64,000 bases of DNA, from the NCBI RefSeq assembly GCF_014199595.1, contig NZ_JACHNX010000007.1, positions 124,001 through 188,000 of the forward strand. Reading direction: 5' to 3'. The stretch is from Sphingomonas yabuuchiae (lineage in GTDB: Bacteria > Pseudomonadota > Alphaproteobacteria > Sphingomonadales > Sphingomonadaceae). Positions within the stretch are counted from its first letter, which is position 1; each line of letters starts with the position of its first letter. Positions 55,137-64,000 of the stretch are shown piece by piece. Made by a program: the position numbers and the translations under genes. The notes under the pieces are model-generated. The model saw nothing but the letters and a program-made list of their open reading frames with translations, had not been told where the DNA came from and made no database searches.

Positions 55137-56981
55137 ATGATACAGGATAGGGGATGGCCGCGCTGGACGCGGGGCATGGTGGCGCTGCTGATCGGGTTGC
55201 CCCTGCTTTTTCTGCTGATCCTGGCGGTGTTTCCCTGGGGGCTCCTGCGCGACGCGGTGTGCCGCGCGGCGACCGAGCGGTTCGGGCGGCCGGTGACCAT
55301 CGGGTCGGTCCACCGGGTCGACGGCATCGGCTTTCATCCGACCATCGCGGTCGAAGACCTGAAGATTCCGCAGGCCGGTTGGGCCGGTCAGGGCGATTTC
55401 GCGGCGGTAAAGCGGGCGGAAATCCGCTTTTCGGTCTGGCCGTTGCTGCGCGGTGCTTTCGTCCCGGAGGATATTCGCGTGTCCGGGCTTCGCCTGGCGC
55501 TGGTCCGCGACAGGCAGGGCCGCACCAACTGGTCACGCCCCGGCGAACCCGAGGAAGGCGGCAGCGCGACCGATCTGCAGGGGCTGACCGTCACCGATGG
55601 CGTGGTCAGCTATCGCGACGCCAAGGAGGATCGGCAGGCGGTGCTGAACGTCGCCGCCGACCCGGATCGCGGCGTGCGGGCCGAGGGTGAGGGCAGGGTG
55701 CGCGGCGCGCCCGTCCGCATCGCCTTTGCCGGCGCGGCGGTGAAGCCCGGCCGCTGGCCCTTCACCGCCGACATCACCGGCGAGCAGCTGGTGATGAAGG
55801 CGGTCGGCACGATGGATCGGCCACTCGACACCGATGCGATGACGCTGGACCTGACGGCGAAGGCCGACGACCTGAAGCGGATCGATGCGGTGATCGAGGC
55901 GGGGCTGTTCCAGACCCGCCCGGTCCAGCTGACCGCGCATGTCCGCCACGAACGCCCGCGCTGGACCATCACCGATCTGAAGGGACGGATCGGCCGTTCC
56001 GACCTGAGCGGGCGGCTGACCGTCGACAAGAAGGAAGGCCGCACGCGGCTGGACGGCGAGGTGACGGCGGGACAGCTCGATTTCGACGATCTGTCGTCGG
56101 CGCAAGGGCGTGCCGAGGCCGCCGCGCTCGAACGCCGGATCGGACCGCGACTGGTGCCCAATACGCGGATCGATATCGGCAAGATCGATACGACCGACGG
56201 GACCATCCGCTTCAAGGTCGGCCGGGTGGTCAGCGCGCAAGGTCCCTCACCGATCACCGGGCTGGCCGGGCGGATGACGATGGACCATCAGTTGCTGACC
56301 ATCGGCGACATCCGCATGTCCTTGCGCGAAGGCGTGGTGACGGGCCAGGCGGTGATCGACCAGCGGAACGGGGCGAAGGTGCCGAAGCTGTCGGTCGACC
56401 TGCAGCTGCGCGGGGCGAGCGTGTTGTCGCTGTCGGGCGAGACACGGATCACAGGCCATGTCGGCGCGCGCGCCAAGCTGGCGGGTGTAGGCGAGACGGT
56501 GCGCGCGGCGATCGGGCGCGCGAATGGCCGCATCGGGCTGGTCGTCGCCAACGGGACCTTGCCTGATCGTTATGCGACGGCGCTGGGCTTCGACGCGGGC
56601 GCGGCATTCATGGGCGACAGCGGCAAGGCGACCCTGCGCTGCCTGGTGCTGGGGGTGGACATGACGAACGGCACGGGCCGCGCCGATCCGCTGATCGCCG
56701 ATACCTCGCGCAGTCGGTTGGACGGGACGGGGACGGTCCATTTCCCCGACGAACGACTGGCGCTGCGGCTGACCGGCGCGCCGAAACAGGGGGCGACGCT
56801 GAGGCTGGCGGGGGCGGCCACGGTAACGGGCACGCTGCAAAAGCCCGATCTGGTGATCCCCAAGGAGGTGAAGTCGGTCGGCAATATCTTCAAGTCGATC
56901 GGCCGCGCGATCACTGGCGATACCGGGCCGAAGGCGCAGAACGCGGCCTGCGGGGCGCTGGCGCGGCAGGTGTTGCGGTAA
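55137..56981 (+). CDS. AsmA family protein
   Basis: AsmA-like proteins are inner-membrane anchored, periplasm-spanning beta-groove proteins related to lipid transfer (TamB, YhdP). This one has a short cytoplasmic N-terminus, a membrane helix (MVALLIGLPLLFLLILAVFPWG) and about 560 periplasmic residues of beta-strand repeats. Motifs are FGRPVTIGSVHRVDGIGFHPTIAVEDLKI near the N-terminus and the C-terminal LDGTGTVHFPDERLALRLTGAPK. The start is uncertain: ATG 55137 is assumed, with no clear ribosome-binding site; ATG 55176 or a codon near 55065 are possible. Confidence 0.87.
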   Translation: MIQDRGWPRWTRGMVALLIGLPLLFLLILAVFPWGLLRDAVCRAATERFGRPVTIGSVHRVDGIGFHPTIAVEDLKIPQAGWAGQGDFAAVKRAEIRFSVWPLLRGAFVPEDIRVSGLRLALVRDRQGRTNWSRPGEPEEGGSATDLQGLTVTDGVVSYRDAKEDRQAVLNVAADPDRGVRAEGEGRVRGAPVRIAFAGAAVKPGRWPFTADITGEQLVMKAVGTMDRPLDTDAMTLDLTAKADDLKRIDAVIEAGLFQTRPVQLTAHVRHERPRWTITDLKGRIGRSDLSGRLTVDKKEGRTRLDGEVTAGQLDFDDLSSAQGRAEAAALERRIGPRLVPNTRIDIGKIDTTDGTIRFKVGRVVSAQGPSPITGLAGRMTMDHQLLTIGDIRMSLREGVVTGQAVIDQRNGAKVPKLSVDLQLRGASVLSLSGETRITGHVGARAKLAGVGETVRAAIGRANGRIGLVVANGTLPDRYATALGFDAGAAFMGDSGKATLRCLVLGVDMTNGTGRADPLIADTSRSRLDGTGTVHFPDERLALRLTGAPKQGATLRLAGAATVTGTLQKPDLVIPKEVKSVGNIFKSIGRAITGDTGPKAQNAACGALARQVLR

Positions 56982-56997
56982 GTTGCCCGCCCAACCT

Positions 56998-57016
56998 CCG
57001 TTCGGCCTGAGCGAAG
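56998..57016. repeat. repeat family A, copy 6 (truncated arm)
   Basis: CCGTTCGGCCTGAGCGAAG matches the start of the family A arm and then diverges. It lies in the 43-bp gap between the convergent AsmA-like and gpsA genes. Confidence 0.6.
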
Positions 57017-57024
57017 GGATGGGT

Positions 57025-58002
57025 TTATTGGCCTTCCGCTTTCAGCGGCCGCGCCAGCAGCGCCCCGATCACTTCACCCACGGCCGCGCCCTCCAGCAAC
57101 CGGCACACCGCCTCGCACACCGGCATGTCCACACCGGCCTCCGCCGCCGCCTGTCGCAGCACGGGCGCGGTGAACGCTCCTTCCGCCACGGTCCGCCGAT
57201 CGGCCAGCAATTCCACCGCCGAGCGCCCCTGCCCCAGCCCGACGCCCAGCGAGAAATTGCGTGAGGCGGTCGACGAACAGGTCAGCACCAGATCGCCCAG
57301 CCCCGACAGGCCCGCCAGCGTCTCCGCCCGGCCGCCGCGCGCGAGGCCAAACCGCGTCATCTCGGCAAAGCCGCGTGCGATCAGCGCGGCGCGGGCATTC
57401 TGGCCCAGCCCCGCACCCTCCACCACACCACAACCGATGGCGAGCACATTCTTGATCGCGCCGCCAATCTCTGCGCCCGTCACGTCGTCGGTGGCATAGG
57501 GCCGGAAATGCGGCGCCGCGAGGCGCGCGGACAGGGCCTTGCGCAGCTCCGGTTCCTCGCACGCCAGCGTCACCGCCGTCGGCAGCCCCGCCGCCACCTC
57601 ATACGCGAAGGTCGGGCCGGACAGCACCGCGATCGGCGCGTCGGGGTGGATCGCCCGCGCGACCTCGCCCACCAGCCGCCGGGTCCCCGCCTCGATCCCC
57701 TTGGAGCACAGCACCAGCGGCTTGGGGCCCACCGGCATCGTCGCCAGCACCGCGGCCACCGCCTGCGCGGGCGTGACGACCAGCAGCGCATCCATCTCGG
57801 CCATCGCCGCCGGATCGCTGACCGCCTCGATGCTCGGCGACAATGCGATGTTCGGCAGATAGAGCGGGTTGGCGTGCGTCGTGTTGATCGCCTCGGCCAC
57901 CGCCGGATCGCGCGCCCAGAGCCGCACCGGCCTACGCCCATGCGCCGCCACCTGCGCCAGCGCGGTGCCCCAGGCGCCTGCGCCGATCACTCCGATCTTC
58001 AT
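57025..58002 (-). CDS. gpsA: glycerol-3-phosphate dehydrogenase (NAD(P)+) GpsA
   Basis: GpsA reduces dihydroxyacetone phosphate to sn-glycerol 3-phosphate for phospholipid synthesis. The 325-residue protein starts [19 protein letters not shown] (Rossmann GxGxxG), then [28 protein letters not shown] and the catalytic lysine region [17 protein letters not shown], followed by [17 protein letters not shown]. All family motifs are present. It overlaps the tsaD stop by 4 bp (ATGA). The pairing tsaD-gpsA, next to hemC on the other strand, is common in alphaproteobacteria. Confidence 0.97.
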   Translation of the reverse strand: MKIGVIGAGAWGTALAQVAAHGRRPVRLWARDPAVAEAINTTHANPLYLPNIALSPSIEAVSDPAAMAEMDALLVVTPAQAVAAVLATMPVGPKPLVLCSKGIEAGTRRLVGEVARAIHPDAPIAVLSGPTFAYEVAAGLPTAVTLACEEPELRKALSARLAAPHFRPYATDDVTGAEIGGAIKNVLAIGCGVVEGAGLGQNARAALIARGFAEMTRFGLARGGRAETLAGLSGLGDLVLTCSSTASRNFSLGVGLGQGRSAVELLADRRTVAEGAFTAPVLRQAAAEAGVDMPVCEAVCRLLEGAAVGEVIGALLARPLKAEGQ

Positions 58003-59024
58003 GCCTTCACCCCCGCGCCGCGCACTGCTTCCGCCGCCGGATCGAGCGGCCAGCGCGCCCGTGCCGGCGTGTCGAGCGGATCGGTCAGCCCTTCGCGGAA
58101 CCGCTCCACGCCCGCCCAGGCGATCATCGCGGCATTGTCGGTGCACAGCCAGAGCGGCGGCGCGACGAAGCGCAGGCCATGCTCGGCGGCGAGCCCTTCC
58201 AGCGCCCCCCGGATCACGCCGTTCGCGGCGACCCCGCCCGCGACCACCAGAGCGGTGACCGGGGGCACATTTGCGAGTGCGCGGCGGGTGCGGTCGAGCA
58301 GGCAGTCGACCACCGCCTGCTGGAACGAGGCGGCAATGTCCTCGGGCGAATGATGCCCGACCGCACGCGCCACCGCGCTCTTCAGCCCAGCAAAGGAGAA
58401 ATGCGGCTCGGCCGAACCCTTGAGCGGCCGGGGCAGCGGCACCGCATGGGGGTCGCCCTCGCGCGCCGCCGCCTCGACACGCGGGCCGCCGGGATAGCCG
58501 AGACCCAGCAGCTTGGCGGTCTTGTCGAACGCCTCGCCTGCCGCATCGTCTATAGTGGTCGCCATCCGTCGATAGCGTCCGACGCCCTCGACCAGCAGCA
58601 GCTGGCAATGCCCGCCCGAGACGAGCAGCAGCAGGTACGGATAAGCCAGTTCGCGATCCGACAGGCGCGGCGACAGGGCATGGCCCTCCAGATGGTTGAC
58701 CGCGATCAACGGCTTGCCTGCCGCATGCGCCAGCGCCTTGCCGGTCACGAGGCCGACCATCACCCCACCGATCAGCCCCGGCCCCGCCGTCGCCGCGATC
58801 GCGTCGACATCGGCCAGCGTCACCCCCGCATCGGCAAAGGCGGCAGCGACCAGCGGCTCCATCGCCTCGACATGCGCGCGCGCGGCGATTTCGGGGACGA
58901 CGCCGCCGAAGGGGGCGTGCGCCGCCTCCTGCCCCAGCAGCCGGTGCGCCAGCACGCGGCCGTCATCGGTGACAAGCGCGGCGGCGGTCTCGTCGCACGA
59001 GGATTCCAGTCCCAAGATCAGCAT
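57999..59024 (-). CDS. tsaD: tRNA threonylcarbamoyladenosine transferase TsaD
   Basis: TsaD transfers the threonylcarbamoyl group to adenosine 37 of ANN-reading tRNAs, with TsaB, TsaC and TsaE. The 341-residue protein starts at ATG 59024 after GGGGAAGTC and reads [18 protein letters not shown]; the frame is open nine codons more. The metal-binding histidines lie in RAHVEAMEP, followed by [35 protein letters not shown] and [13 protein letters not shown]. The ASKHA fold is complete. It is divergent from hemC, 65 bp away. Confidence 0.96.
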   Translation of the reverse strand: MLILGLESSCDETAAALVTDDGRVLAHRLLGQEAAHAPFGGVVPEIAARAHVEAMEPLVAAAFADAGVTLADVDAIAATAGPGLIGGVMVGLVTGKALAHAAGKPLIAVNHLEGHALSPRLSDRELAYPYLLLLVSGGHCQLLLVEGVGRYRRMATTIDDAAGEAFDKTAKLLGLGYPGGPRVEAAAREGDPHAVPLPRPLKGSAEPHFSFAGLKSAVARAVGHHSPEDIAASFQQAVVDCLLDRTRRALANVPPVTALVVAGGVAANGVIRGALEGLAAEHGLRFVAPPLWLCTDNAAMIAWAGVERFREGLTDPLDTPARARWPLDPAAEAVRGAGVKA

Positions 59025-59089
59025 GACTTCCCCATACCCGTCCGTTGCCAACTTGTCGAAGGGGGGCTTGATGCGGCAAAGGCAGACGC

Positions 59090-60001
59090 ATGGTTCGTTT
59101 CCGGCTCGGTACGCGCGGTTCGCCGCTGGCCCTCACCCAGGCGCATATGGTGCGCGCGGCGCTGGCAAACGCACAGGGGTGGAGCGAGGACGCGGTTCAG
59201 ATCGTGCCGATCAAGACCACCGGCGACCGGGTGCAGGACCGCGCGCTGGCCGAGATCGGCGGCAAGGCGCTGTGGACCAAGGAACTGGACCGCGCGCTGT
59301 ACGATCGCGAGATCGACGCCTCGGTCCATTCGATGAAGGATGTCGAGACGATCCGGCCCGACTGGCTGCATATCGCCGCGATGCTGCCGCGCGCCGATGT
59401 CCGCGACCGGCTGATCGGCGCGGAGACCATTGCCGAGCTGCGCCCCGGCGCGGTGATCGGCACCAGCAGCCCGCGCCGCCGCGCCCAGATGCTGTCGCAC
59501 CGGCCCGACCTGACCATCACCCTGCTGCGCGGCAATGTCGACACGCGCCTGGCCGCGGTGGCGAACGGCGATGTCGACGCGACGCTGCTCGCCGCCGCCG
59601 GGCTCGACCGGCTGGGGCGCGAGGTCGGCCAGCCTGTTCCCACCGACCAGATGCTGCCTGCGCCTGCGCAAGGCGCGGTCGGAATCGAGACGCGCGCCGA
59701 CGATGCCGCCGCAACCATGTTGATCGCCTCGATCGACCATGCCGAGACCCATGCCTGCGTGATGGCCGAGCGCGCGCTGCTCGCCGCCTTGCAGGCCGAT
59801 TGCCACAGCCCGGTCGCGGCGCTCGCCTCGCTGGCGGGCGAGATGCTGACCCTGCGCGCCGAATTGCTGGCCGAGGACGGATCGTCGCGGGTCAGCGGCT
59901 GGGTCGAGGGGGGGCTCGACGAGGAACTGGGCGCGCGGCTGGCGGTCGATCTGCTCGAACGCGCGGCCCCCGAAGTGCGCCGCCTGTTCGCCGGGGGCTG
60001 A
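59090..60001 (+). CDS. hemC: hydroxymethylbilane synthase (porphobilinogen deaminase)
   Basis: HemC links four porphobilinogens into hydroxymethylbilane. The 303-residue protein begins [47 protein letters not shown] and [32 protein letters not shown] are the substrate- and cofactor-binding segments. The dipyrromethane cofactor attaches to the cysteine in [13 protein letters not shown]. Length is normal. AAGG precedes the ATG. hemD follows 5 bp later, giving consecutive steps, while hemE and hemJ lie beside oriC. Confidence 0.96.
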   Translation: MVRFRLGTRGSPLALTQAHMVRAALANAQGWSEDAVQIVPIKTTGDRVQDRALAEIGGKALWTKELDRALYDREIDASVHSMKDVETIRPDWLHIAAMLPRADVRDRLIGAETIAELRPGAVIGTSSPRRRAQMLSHRPDLTITLLRGNVDTRLAAVANGDVDATLLAAAGLDRLGREVGQPVPTDQMLPAPAQGAVGIETRADDAAATMLIASIDHAETHACVMAERALLAALQADCHSPVAALASLAGEMLTLRAELLAEDGSSRVSGWVEGGLDEELGARLAVDLLERAAPEVRRLFAGG

Positions 60002-60005
60002 GCCC

Positions 60006-60689
60006 GTGGCGGTCGTCGTCGTCCGGCCCGAACCCGGCCATGGCGCGACGATCGCCGCCCTGCATGCGGCGGGGCTGGACGCCATGTCGCTGCCGCTGTT
60101 CGCGGCGCATGCGGTCGCGTGGACGGCACCGGCGGCCGAGACGTTCGATGCGCTGCTGTTCACGAGTGCCCAGGGCGTCCGGCTGGCGGGTCCGGCGCTC
60201 GATCCGCTGCGCCACAAGCCCGTGATCGCGGTCGGCCCCGCCACCGCTGCCGCCGCGCGCGAGGCCGGGCTGTCGGTGGTGCTGACCGGTACGCAGGATG
60301 CCGCGTCGGTCGTCGCCCAAGCGCAGATGCAAGGATATGCACGGCTGCTTCATCCGGCGGGGCGTGATCGGGTCGAGACGGGGGCGATGACCTGCATCGT
60401 CTATGCCGCCGATCCCGTGGCGGTGGAGGTGTCCGCGATCCACGCCCTGGCGGGGCAGATCGTCCTGCTTCACTCCGCCCGCGCCGCCGCGCGGCTGGCC
60501 GAGCTGGTCGGGCAGGCGGGCCTGTCCCGCGCCGCCGTCTCGCTGGTGGCGATCAGCGCCAAGACGGCGGCGGCGGCGGGCCCGGGATGGCAGGCGGCCG
60601 TCATCGCCACGGCCCCGCGCGACGATGCCATGGTGGCGGCCGCGCAGGCGTTGACCCGAGCCGCCGCCACGGAGATAAGCGGGGCATGA
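60006..60689 (+). CDS. hemD: uroporphyrinogen-III synthase HemD
   Basis: HemD closes hydroxymethylbilane into uroporphyrinogen III. HemD proteins diverge strongly, so the assignment rests on position, length (227) and scattered motifs: VVVRPEPGHGATIAALHAAGLDA, DALLFTSAQGVRLAG, IAVGPATAAAAREAGL, LLHPAGRD and a C-terminal VSLVAISAKTAAAAGPGW. The two-lobed pattern is consistent. It starts at GTG 60006 right after hemC and overlaps the mitofilin-like gene by 4 bp. Confidence 0.9.
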   Translation: MAVVVVRPEPGHGATIAALHAAGLDAMSLPLFAAHAVAWTAPAAETFDALLFTSAQGVRLAGPALDPLRHKPVIAVGPATAAAAREAGLSVVLTGTQDAASVVAQAQMQGYARLLHPAGRDRVETGAMTCIVYAADPVAVEVSAIHALAGQIVLLHSARAAARLAELVGQAGLSRAAVSLVAISAKTAAAAGPGWQAAVIATAPRDDAMVAAAQALTRAAATEISGA

Positions 60690-61630
60690 ACAATTTCGCG
60701 CCTTCCGACCGACCGCCGACGCGCGGCCCCCGAAAGGGCGCGATCATCGCGCTGGTCCTGATCGCTTTTGTCGCCGGTATCCTGCTGATGGCCTATGCCA
60801 TGCGCAACCTGTCCTGGTTCAACGCCAATGGCACCGCGACGCAGGCCGTCACCGCCAAGCCCGGCGGCACCGTCAAGGAAACGCCGCGTACCGATCCCAT
60901 GGCGCTGGCCACGCGCGAGGCGCAATTGGCCGCGCAACTCGCCGCGCTGGAGACGCGCGCCGCGACGCTGTCCACCGACGCCACGGCGGCGGGCGCGCAG
61001 GCGGGCCGCGCCGAGTCGATCCTGGTCGCCGCCGCCGTGCGCCGCGCGGTCGATCGCGGCCAGCCGCTCGGCTATCTGGAAGAGCAGCTGCGCACCCGCT
61101 TCGGCACCAGCGAGCCGCGCGCCGTCTCCGTCCTGATCGTCACCGCGCGCCAGCCGGTGACGCTGGAAACGCTGCGGCAGGGGCTCGATACGCTGGCCCC
61201 CGATCTGGTCGTCAGCGGCGGCAATGGCTGGTGGGAAGGGCTTCGCCAGGAACTGGCGCGCCTGATCGTCATCCGGGAGGCCAATGCCCCCTCGACCAAC
61301 CCGACCGACCGACTGGCGCGCGCGCACCGCCTGCTCGACGGCGGACAGGTCGATGCCGCCCGGGCCGAGGTCGCGCGCCTGCCCGGTGCCGCCGCCGCGC
61401 AAGGCTGGCAACAGGCCGCCTTTCGCTATGTCCGCGCGCGCCAGGCGCTCGACCTGATCGAGAATGCCGCGCTCGTCACCCCGCCCGCGCCGCCCCCGGC
61501 ACCGATCGTGACGACCCCGGTACCGGGCACTCCGCCCGCCGACACGGCCGACACCACCACGGCCCAGACGAACCCACAGGATAATCCACAGGCTTCTCCA
61601 CAGACGGCACCAGCCGCGCCGACCATCTAA
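60686..61630 (+). CDS. alphaproteobacterial Mic60/mitofilin-like membrane protein, short form
   Basis: This 314-residue protein has one N-terminal membrane helix (AIIALVLIAFVAGILLMAYAM), a helical stretch rich in alanine (about 70-120) and a C-terminal region with RAHRLLDGGQVDAARAEVARLPGAAAAQGWQQAAFRYVRARQALD. In alphaproteobacteria the gene after hemD is the Mic60 (mitofilin) homologue that shapes inner-membrane folds; this one is much shorter than usual and has a long Pro/Thr/Gln tail. It overlaps hemD by 4 bp (ATGA) and has GGAG upstream. The mitofilin call leans on position and topology. Confidence 0.68.
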   Translation: MNNFAPSDRPPTRGPRKGAIIALVLIAFVAGILLMAYAMRNLSWFNANGTATQAVTAKPGGTVKETPRTDPMALATREAQLAAQLAALETRAATLSTDATAAGAQAGRAESILVAAAVRRAVDRGQPLGYLEEQLRTRFGTSEPRAVSVLIVTARQPVTLETLRQGLDTLAPDLVVSGGNGWWEGLRQELARLIVIREANAPSTNPTDRLARAHRLLDGGQVDAARAEVARLPGAAAAQGWQQAAFRYVRARQALDLIENAALVTPPAPPPAPIVTTPVPGTPPADTADTTTAQTNPQDNPQASPQTAPAAPTI

Positions 61631-61639
61631 AACACTGTC

Positions 61640-61660
61640 CATCCGGGAAATTCCCGGATG
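61640..61660. promoter_or_regulatory. 21-bp palindrome upstream of the two-component genes
   Basis: CATCCGGGAA and TTCCCGGATG flank a single central A, a perfect 10+1+10 palindrome. It lies 9 bp after the Mic60-like stop and 34 bp before the kinase ATG. It has no loop and no U-run, so an operator is more likely than a terminator. Confidence 0.6.
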
Positions 61661-61694
61661 CCGATCGCCAGGCGCCCGGTACAGACAGATTGCG

Positions 61695-63335
61695 ATGACG
61701 GCGCCGCTCAGCCCCTCTTTTGCTTCCCGGCCCGCTGCCCCTGAGCCTCTCGACACGCGCGGCCTGCGGATGTTCCGGCCCCGGCGGCAGGACTGGTTGG
61801 CGCTCGCCTTCTATGCGGTGGGGTTCGCCGTCCTGCACCGGCTGGCGGCCTATTGGGGCGGCAGCGGTTTCTATTCGCTCTGGTTTCCGGCGGCCGGGCT
61901 GCGGCTCGCTCTGCTGTGGCGGCTGGGGCCTCGGCTGACCCCGGCGATCGCGCTGGTCGAGATCGCGGTCGACGTCATCCTGACCCCGGCGGTGCTGGAG
62001 GGCATGCCCTGGACGGTCGCGATCTGGGGCATTGCGCGCCCGGTGCTGGCTTACGGCGCGACGGTTGCGGCCATCGGCTGGCTGGCGGAGCGGCGGGGGG
62101 CGGCCTTGCTGACCGCGCCGATGCCGCTGGGGTTGGCGCTGGTGCTCGCTCCGCTGGCGGCGGTGTTGAGCGCGGTGCCACAGGCGCTGACCAGCCCCGA
62201 ACTGACCGGCGTATCCAGCCCGCGCGAGGTGATCGTGTCGCTCGCCGCTTTTGCGGTCGGCGATCTGCTCGGCACGCTTTTCATCGCGCCGCCGCTCCTG
62301 TGGATCGCCGATGCGGTGTCGGGCCGGGCCCGCTGGCGCTGGCCGCTGCCCTCGCTGCTCGCGGCTGTGGAGACGGCGGGGGTATTGGGGCTGGGCATCG
62401 GCCTTGCCCGGCTGCTCGACCAGGCGGGGCTGGGGATGCAGCCCGCGCCGGTGCTGGTCGCGGTGGCGTGGATCGGGTTGCGCTTCGGCCGTGCCGCCGC
62501 CTGGGGGGCGCTGCTCGTCGTGGTGCTGCGCGTCCTGCCCGACACGGCGGGCGCGATGGACACGCCCGAGCGGTTGCAGCGGCACCTGGCGCTCGCGACC
62601 ATCGTCGTCACGGGCTATCTGGCGGGCAGCTTCGCCGATGCGCAGGCCACCGCACGCGCCATGCTGGAGCGGCGCGACCGGCTGCTCTTCCAGGCCGAAC
62701 GGCTGAAGACGCTGCGCGCCATGTCGGTGGCGGTGATCCATGAGGTCAGCCAGCCGCTGTCCACGCTGGCGATCGAGGCGCGCCACCTGCACCAGCTGAC
62801 CGCCGGGCGGGGGGACGAGATCGCGGACGGTGCGGCGCTGATCGATCGCAAGGCGGAGCATCTGGCGACGCTGATCCGACGCCTGCGCCGGTTCGGCGGC
62901 CATGCCGAAGGCGCGCCGCAGCCGCTGGCGCTGACCGCGCTGGTCGACATGGTGGCGACACTGGCCCAGGCCGAGGCGCGCGAGGCGGGCGTCGCCCTCG
63001 TCATCGCGCCGGTCGACCCGGCCTGGCAGGTGATGGCGCAGGAGGTCGAGCTGGCACAGGCGGTGATGAACCTCGTCCGCAATGCGGTGCAGGCCGCGCA
63101 GGGCGATGCCGATCCCCATCCCGTCACGTTGGACGTCACCGCCGACGAGACCCAGGCCGTGATCCATGTCATCAATCGCGCATCCGCCCGGCCGGTCGCG
63201 CGCGACGGCATGGGGATCGGCACCCATGTCGCCCGCGCCATCGTCGAGGCGCATGGCGGCACCCTGACCCGGATGCATGGGCCGGACGGCATGGTCCATG
63301 CTGCCCTGTCGCTTCCCCTGATCGAGACCCGCTGA
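61695..63335 (+). CDS. MASE1-domain sensor histidine kinase
   Basis: This 546-residue inner-membrane kinase has a MASE1 sensor domain of about eight helices (residues 30-310, with GSGFYSLWFPAAGLRLALL), then a short coiled linker, a dimerisation domain with phospho-accepting H349 in VIHEVSQPLSTLAIEARHL, and an ATPase domain with N box VMNLVRNAVQAAQG and G2 region DGMGIGTHVARAIVEAHGG. The G1 box, normally DxGxG, reads NRASARPV, so nucleotide binding may be altered. It overlaps the regulator gene by TGATG. The ligand is unknown. Confidence 0.88.
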   Translation: MTAPLSPSFASRPAAPEPLDTRGLRMFRPRRQDWLALAFYAVGFAVLHRLAAYWGGSGFYSLWFPAAGLRLALLWRLGPRLTPAIALVEIAVDVILTPAVLEGMPWTVAIWGIARPVLAYGATVAAIGWLAERRGAALLTAPMPLGLALVLAPLAAVLSAVPQALTSPELTGVSSPREVIVSLAAFAVGDLLGTLFIAPPLLWIADAVSGRARWRWPLPSLLAAVETAGVLGLGIGLARLLDQAGLGMQPAPVLVAVAWIGLRFGRAAAWGALLVVVLRVLPDTAGAMDTPERLQRHLALATIVVTGYLAGSFADAQATARAMLERRDRLLFQAERLKTLRAMSVAVIHEVSQPLSTLAIEARHLHQLTAGRGDEIADGAALIDRKAEHLATLIRRLRRFGGHAEGAPQPLALTALVDMVATLAQAEAREAGVALVIAPVDPAWQVMAQEVELAQAVMNLVRNAVQAAQGDADPHPVTLDVTADETQAVIHVINRASARPVARDGMGIGTHVARAIVEAHGGTLTRMHGPDGMVHAALSLPLIETR

Positions 63336-63934
63336 TGCCCCTTCGTTCGCCCGATCCCCTGGCCCCCGCCACCGTGCATGTGCTGGACGACGATGCCGAT
63401 CTGGGGGCGGCGGTCGCGCGGATGCTGACCCGGCAGGGTTTCGTCGCCAAGGCTTTTGACGATCCCGCCGCGCTGCTGGCCGCCTATCCCGGCCAAGCCG
63501 CCCATGCCGTCGTCACCGATGTGATGATGGGCGAGTGGCACGGCTTCGACTTTGCCGAGCGGCTGCGCGCGCTCGATGCCCATGTCGCCATCCTGTTCAT
63601 GACCGCCTGGCCGAACACGGCGCATGCGGTCGATTCGGTCCGGCTGCATGGCGGCGTCGATTATCTCGACAAGCCCATCGACGAGGCACGGCTGTGTGCG
63701 TCGTTGCGCGACGGCGTCGCCTGGTCGACGGCGAGTCGCGCGACCGCCCGGCGGCTGGGCGAGCTGTCGCCGCGCGAACGGCAGGTGTTCGACCTGATGG
63801 TGCAGGGCCATGGCAACAAGGCGATGGCCGGGCTGCTCGGCCTGTCGCCCAAGACGATCGAGGATCACCGGGCGGCGGTGTTCCACAAGACCCAGACGCA
63901 AAGCGTGGCGCAGCTGATCGCGCTGTCCCGCTAA
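63335..63934 (+). CDS. FixJ-type response regulator (REC + LuxR helix-turn-helix)
   Basis: This 199-residue protein has an N-terminal receiver domain with DDD acidic residues near 18-20, phospho-acceptor D62 in VVTDVMMGEWHGFD, the threonine in FMTAW and the lysine in DYLDKP. The C-terminal LuxR-type helix-turn-helix (about 140-199) reads LSPRERQVFDLMVQGHGNKAMAGLLGLSPKTIEDHRA. This is the FixJ/NarL-type layout. It starts in a TGATG overlap with the MASE1 kinase, its likely partner. The palindrome at 61640 is a candidate binding site. After it (63935-64000) I see nothing firm. Confidence 0.9.
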   Translation: MPLRSPDPLAPATVHVLDDDADLGAAVARMLTRQGFVAKAFDDPAALLAAYPGQAAHAVVTDVMMGEWHGFDFAERLRALDAHVAILFMTAWPNTAHAVDSVRLHGGVDYLDKPIDEARLCASLRDGVAWSTASRATARRLGELSPRERQVFDLMVQGHGNKAMAGLLGLSPKTIEDHRAAVFHKTQTQSVAQLIALSR

Positions 63935-64000
63935 ATCCGCTTGCGGTGAAGCGAGGAGCCGGGCGCGGGCGGGGTGCGTTGACCGGGATCGATGCTGTCG

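Noticed and set aside
61566..61600. DnaA-like TAATCCACA and repeated CCACAG in the Mic60-like gene
   Set aside because: The bases encode the Asn-Pro-Gln-rich tail; the short CCACAG repeats follow from repeated Pro-Gln codons and the box has a mismatch.
63931..64000. Possible minus-strand coding end facing the response regulator
   Set aside because: Only 22 open codons are visible (ending SSLHRKRI) and such a stretch is common by chance; nothing identifies a family.

Overview
The window is GC-rich, densely packed alphaproteobacterial chromosome, most likely from Sphingomonas or a close relative in the Sphingomonadales. The case rests on gene order and families: class I lysyl-tRNA synthetase, CarD, a 7Fe ferredoxin FdxA, a mitofilin-like gene behind hemCD, MmcB, a long-form HPF, DUF1491, and the block rho-hemJ-hemE / ppsR-maf-aroE-coaE-dnaQ. 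I see no rRNA, tRNA, insertion sequence, prophage or CRISPR array.

The left third is the replication-origin and segregation region. mnmE-mnmG-rsmG-parA-parB is one overlapping minus-strand operon. Three parS sites lie at 4454, 6907 and 10998. The 303-bp gap between hemE and ppsR (19922-20224) matches the position of the Caulobacter oriC. It holds an AT-rich stretch, a perfect DnaA box at 20199, a second good box at 20089, and eleven GANTC (CcrM methylation) sites where about one is expected. hemE itself seems to start at a CTG codon with a strong ribosome-binding site. To the right runs an operon of central functions (ppsR, maf, aroE, coaE, dnaQ), followed by hpf, ptsN, a thioesterase, DUF1491, a SleB-type wall hydrolase and mmcB.

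The middle (27.2-35.1 kb) is an accessory locus of four secreted glycoside hydrolases: GH30, and divergently GH2, GH51 and GH43. Together they could strip arabinose and take apart the beta-1,6-galactan side chains of plant arabinogalactan. No transporter or regulator is linked. After it come an alpha/beta hydrolase, two GIN-domain surface proteins behind a palindromic operator, carD, fdxA, an S4 RNA-binding protein, a Suv3-like helicase, an M23 peptidase with a possible pseudoknot leader, and a HerA-type ATPase.

The right third holds TIGR02186-TSUP, a reduced NfrA/NfrB-like pair (inner-membrane glycosyltransferase plus small barrel protein), an MFS pump, an M19 dipeptidase, acylphosphatase, MarC, folD, DUF167, YggT, an AsmA-like protein, gpsA-tsaD, hemC-hemD with a short Mic60-like gene, and a MASE1 histidine kinase with a FixJ-type regulator.

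Dispersed palindromic repeats occupy many of the longer gaps. Family A arms contain CTGAGCGAAGTCGAAGG, family B CCCTCCCGCAGGCGGGAGGG, and family C GGGGAGGGGGACCAT. One family B copy is interrupted by a 64-bp element that folds as a cloverleaf. Most of the window is housekeeping; the best candidates for something new are the GANTC-dense origin, the 64-bp element, the 42.5-kb pseudoknot and the operator-like palindromes.
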